This document shows positions 24,535 through 25,887 of a DNA stretch of 25,887 bases, in pieces. Both the position numbers and the translations under genes were made by a program. Origin of the DNA: JBNGDW01 sp049975325 (GTDB lineage: Bacteria > Cloacimonadota > Cloacimonadia > JGIOTU-2 > JBNGDW01); NCBI GenBank assembly GCA_049975325.1, contig JBNGDW010000013.1, positions 1 through 25,887 of the forward strand, written 5' to 3'. Position 1 is the first letter of the stretch. Every line of letters begins with the position of its first letter. The notes beneath the pieces were generated by a model that was not told the origin of the DNA, did no database searches, and worked only from the letters and a program-made list of their open reading frames with translations.

Positions 24535-25887
24535 GCAAGATCCCACTTCTCTTAAGGATATCTGCTTTCCTTACATTTGCTCTCTTTTTGCTAGGATGCG
24601 CCTCGCTTGTGATACACACTTCCAGGTACGTGCCCGTGGAAGAAAGTATAGCGAGCAGAAATTATGAGCAAGCCATAAAGTTAATTCAAGAACAGCAGGA
24701 GAAAAATTATTATACCCAGAAAGATAGACTGCTCTTTTATCTTGATATGGCTATTTCCTATTACTATGCTGGAAATTATGAAAAAAGTATACAGTTCTTT
24801 GATAGGGCAGAAGAGACAATAGAAGAACTATACACGAAAAGCGTGAGCAATATAGCAGCTTCCTTCCTCTTAAATGATAATGTCTTAGATTATGCGGGTG
24901 AGGATTACGAGGATATTTATATAAATGTGTTTAAGTGTATAAGTTATCTGGAACTTGATCTCTTTGATGATGCGTTTGTAGAGATTCGGAGGTTGAATGA
25001 AAAGATAGAAACCCTTTCTCTTAAATATGCTGATCTTGTTACTGCCCTTAATCAGGCTGTGCAAACTGAGATAGAGTTTAGGCATGGAAATATTCATTTT
25101 CATAATAGTGCACTGGCGAGATATTTAAGCTACCTTATCTATCGGGCTGAGGGTGCATACGATGACGCAAGGATTGACCTGGAAAGTATACATCAATTAT
25201 GGACATTGCAACCTGATGTGTATGATTTTCCTATACCCACACCTATTAAAAACCTTGATGTAGATTCAGATGTAACCCAAGTTAATGTAGTGAGTTTTGT
25301 TGGCAGAGGTCCTGAAAAATATGCGGTAGGCTTTAAGATTGACACCTATAATGGCTACATTCTTGTCTATCCTCTAGGAGAGAGTGTCACTGCAGAAAAG
25401 ATTATAATGGATATTGAAGAGGGATATCATTTTAAATTTTCCTTACCTGAGATTCGGCCAAGAGCGTCACAGATCCAGTTTGTGGAAGTCTATATTGATG
25501 GCAAATATGGTGGACATCTGGAGCTTCTTGAAGATATGTCACAAATTGCAATCTCTACTTTTCGGGTGAAGCAGCCAATTATTTATTTGAAAACTATCGC
25601 GCGCACAGTTACAAAAGGTATTGTAGCACAAGAACAGAAGGCGACTATTACTGAGAAGACAAAAGACCCTCTTTTTAGCAGCCTTCTTTTAGCCTCTGTG
25701 GATGTAGTAGTTGATATCTCTGAAAATGCTGATCTGCGATGCTGGAGATTGTTACCAGGAAAATGTATGATTGGCGAATTTGAAGTGAGCCCCGGGATTC
25801 ATGATATAGAAGTTAGATATCTGAATGCTCACCGACAGATTATAGATTCTCAGACATTTCATGACTTTCAAGTGCAACCCAATGGTC
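24528..25887 (+). CDS. COG3014-type lipoprotein, cut by the window end
   Basis: Open from the ATG at 24528 to the window edge, at least 453 residues without a stop. The ATG overlaps the last codons of lpoB (7 shared bases), indicating coupled translation. The lipoprotein signal ends in LLGC with Cys24. Residues about 43-95 look like TPR helices (RNYEQAIKLI, then MAISYYYAGNYEKSIQFFDRAEE), followed by a helical stretch and a beta-rich C-terminal half from about 260, with FEVSPGIHDIEVRYLN near the edge. The layout and position match COG3014 proteins, found beside LpoB in other bacteria. Function unknown; probably a periplasmic or outer-membrane companion of LpoB in cell-wall synthesis. Confidence 0.8.
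   Translation, partial: MVSKIPLLLRISAFLTFALFLLGCASLVIHTSRYVPVEESIASRNYEQAIKLIQEQQEKNYYTQKDRLLFYLDMAISYYYAGNYEKSIQFFDRAEETIEELYTKSVSNIAASFLLNDNVLDYAGEDYEDIYINVFKCISYLELDLFDDAFVEIRRLNEKIETLSLKYADLVTALNQAVQTEIEFRHGNIHFHNSALARYLSYLIYRAEGAYDDARIDLESIHQLWTLQPDVYDFPIPTPIKNLDVDSDVTQVNVVSFVGRGPEKYAVGFKIDTYNGYILVYPLGESVTAEKIIMDIEEGYHFKFSLPEIRPRASQIQFVEVYIDGKYGGHLELLEDMSQIAISTFRVKQPIIYLKTIARTVTKGIVAQEQKATITEKTKDPLFSSLLLASVDVVVDISENADLRCWRLLPGKCMIGEFEVSPGIHDIEVRYLNAHRQIIDSQTFHDFQVQPNG

Overview
The window is a gene-dense, fairly AT-rich bacterial segment. Every supportable gene lies on the + strand, gaps are short (none over 300 bases; the longest gene-free gap is about 180 bases), and I see no tRNA, rRNA, CRISPR array, transposase or phage gene. 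The protein families point to the FCB superphylum outside Bacteroidetes proper (Marinimicrobia, KSB1, Calditrichota, Zixibacteria or WOR-3 type lineages). The signs are a PorV/PorQ-type outer-membrane protein, secreted proteins with sorting-like C-terminal domains, carboxypeptidase-regulatory-like TonB receptors, an ExbB with an N-terminal extension, and a two-subunit type glycyl-tRNA synthetase beta chain. I cannot fix the phylum from sequence alone.

Region 1 (1-12000) is mostly housekeeping: a pyrimidine-rich leader, isoleucyl-tRNA synthetase (ileS, class-2 type with a swapped GIHH signature), an unknown lipoprotein, delta-1-pyrroline-5-carboxylate dehydrogenase, an OsmC-family peroxidase broken by a one-base frameshift, glyS, a class I aspartate-type aminotransferase, a small one-span membrane protein, purM and a LipM/LplA-type lipoyl or octanoyl transferase. 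The order aminotransferase-small protein-purM-lipM is tightly packed and looks co-transcribed.

Region 2 (12000-23830) is one apparent operon: TonB-dependent receptor, ExbB, two tandem ExbD, TonB, a 970-residue acidic secreted protein, a PorV/PorQ-like barrel and a 723-residue secreted protein with two Asp-boxes and a sorting-like tail. Gaps are 5-66 bases. The operon opens with an AT-rich palindrome, a TTGACA element and a strong Shine-Dalgarno sequence, and it closes with a 16-bp hairpin. The energiser, the receptor, a candidate shuttle barrel and two candidate cargo proteins are together. The same Asp/Gly-rich calcium-type loop (DxDxDGxxDED) occurs twice in the 970-residue protein and twice in the PorV-like barrel, and a related dockerin-like loop sits near the end of the receptor. 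This is the most interesting part of the window and a plausible dedicated surface uptake or display system, but that function is inferred.

Region 3 (23830-25887) starts after the hairpin. It holds an LpoB-type lipoprotein overlapping by 7 bases a COG3014-type lipoprotein that runs off the window, a pair linked in other bacteria to activation of peptidoglycan synthesis.
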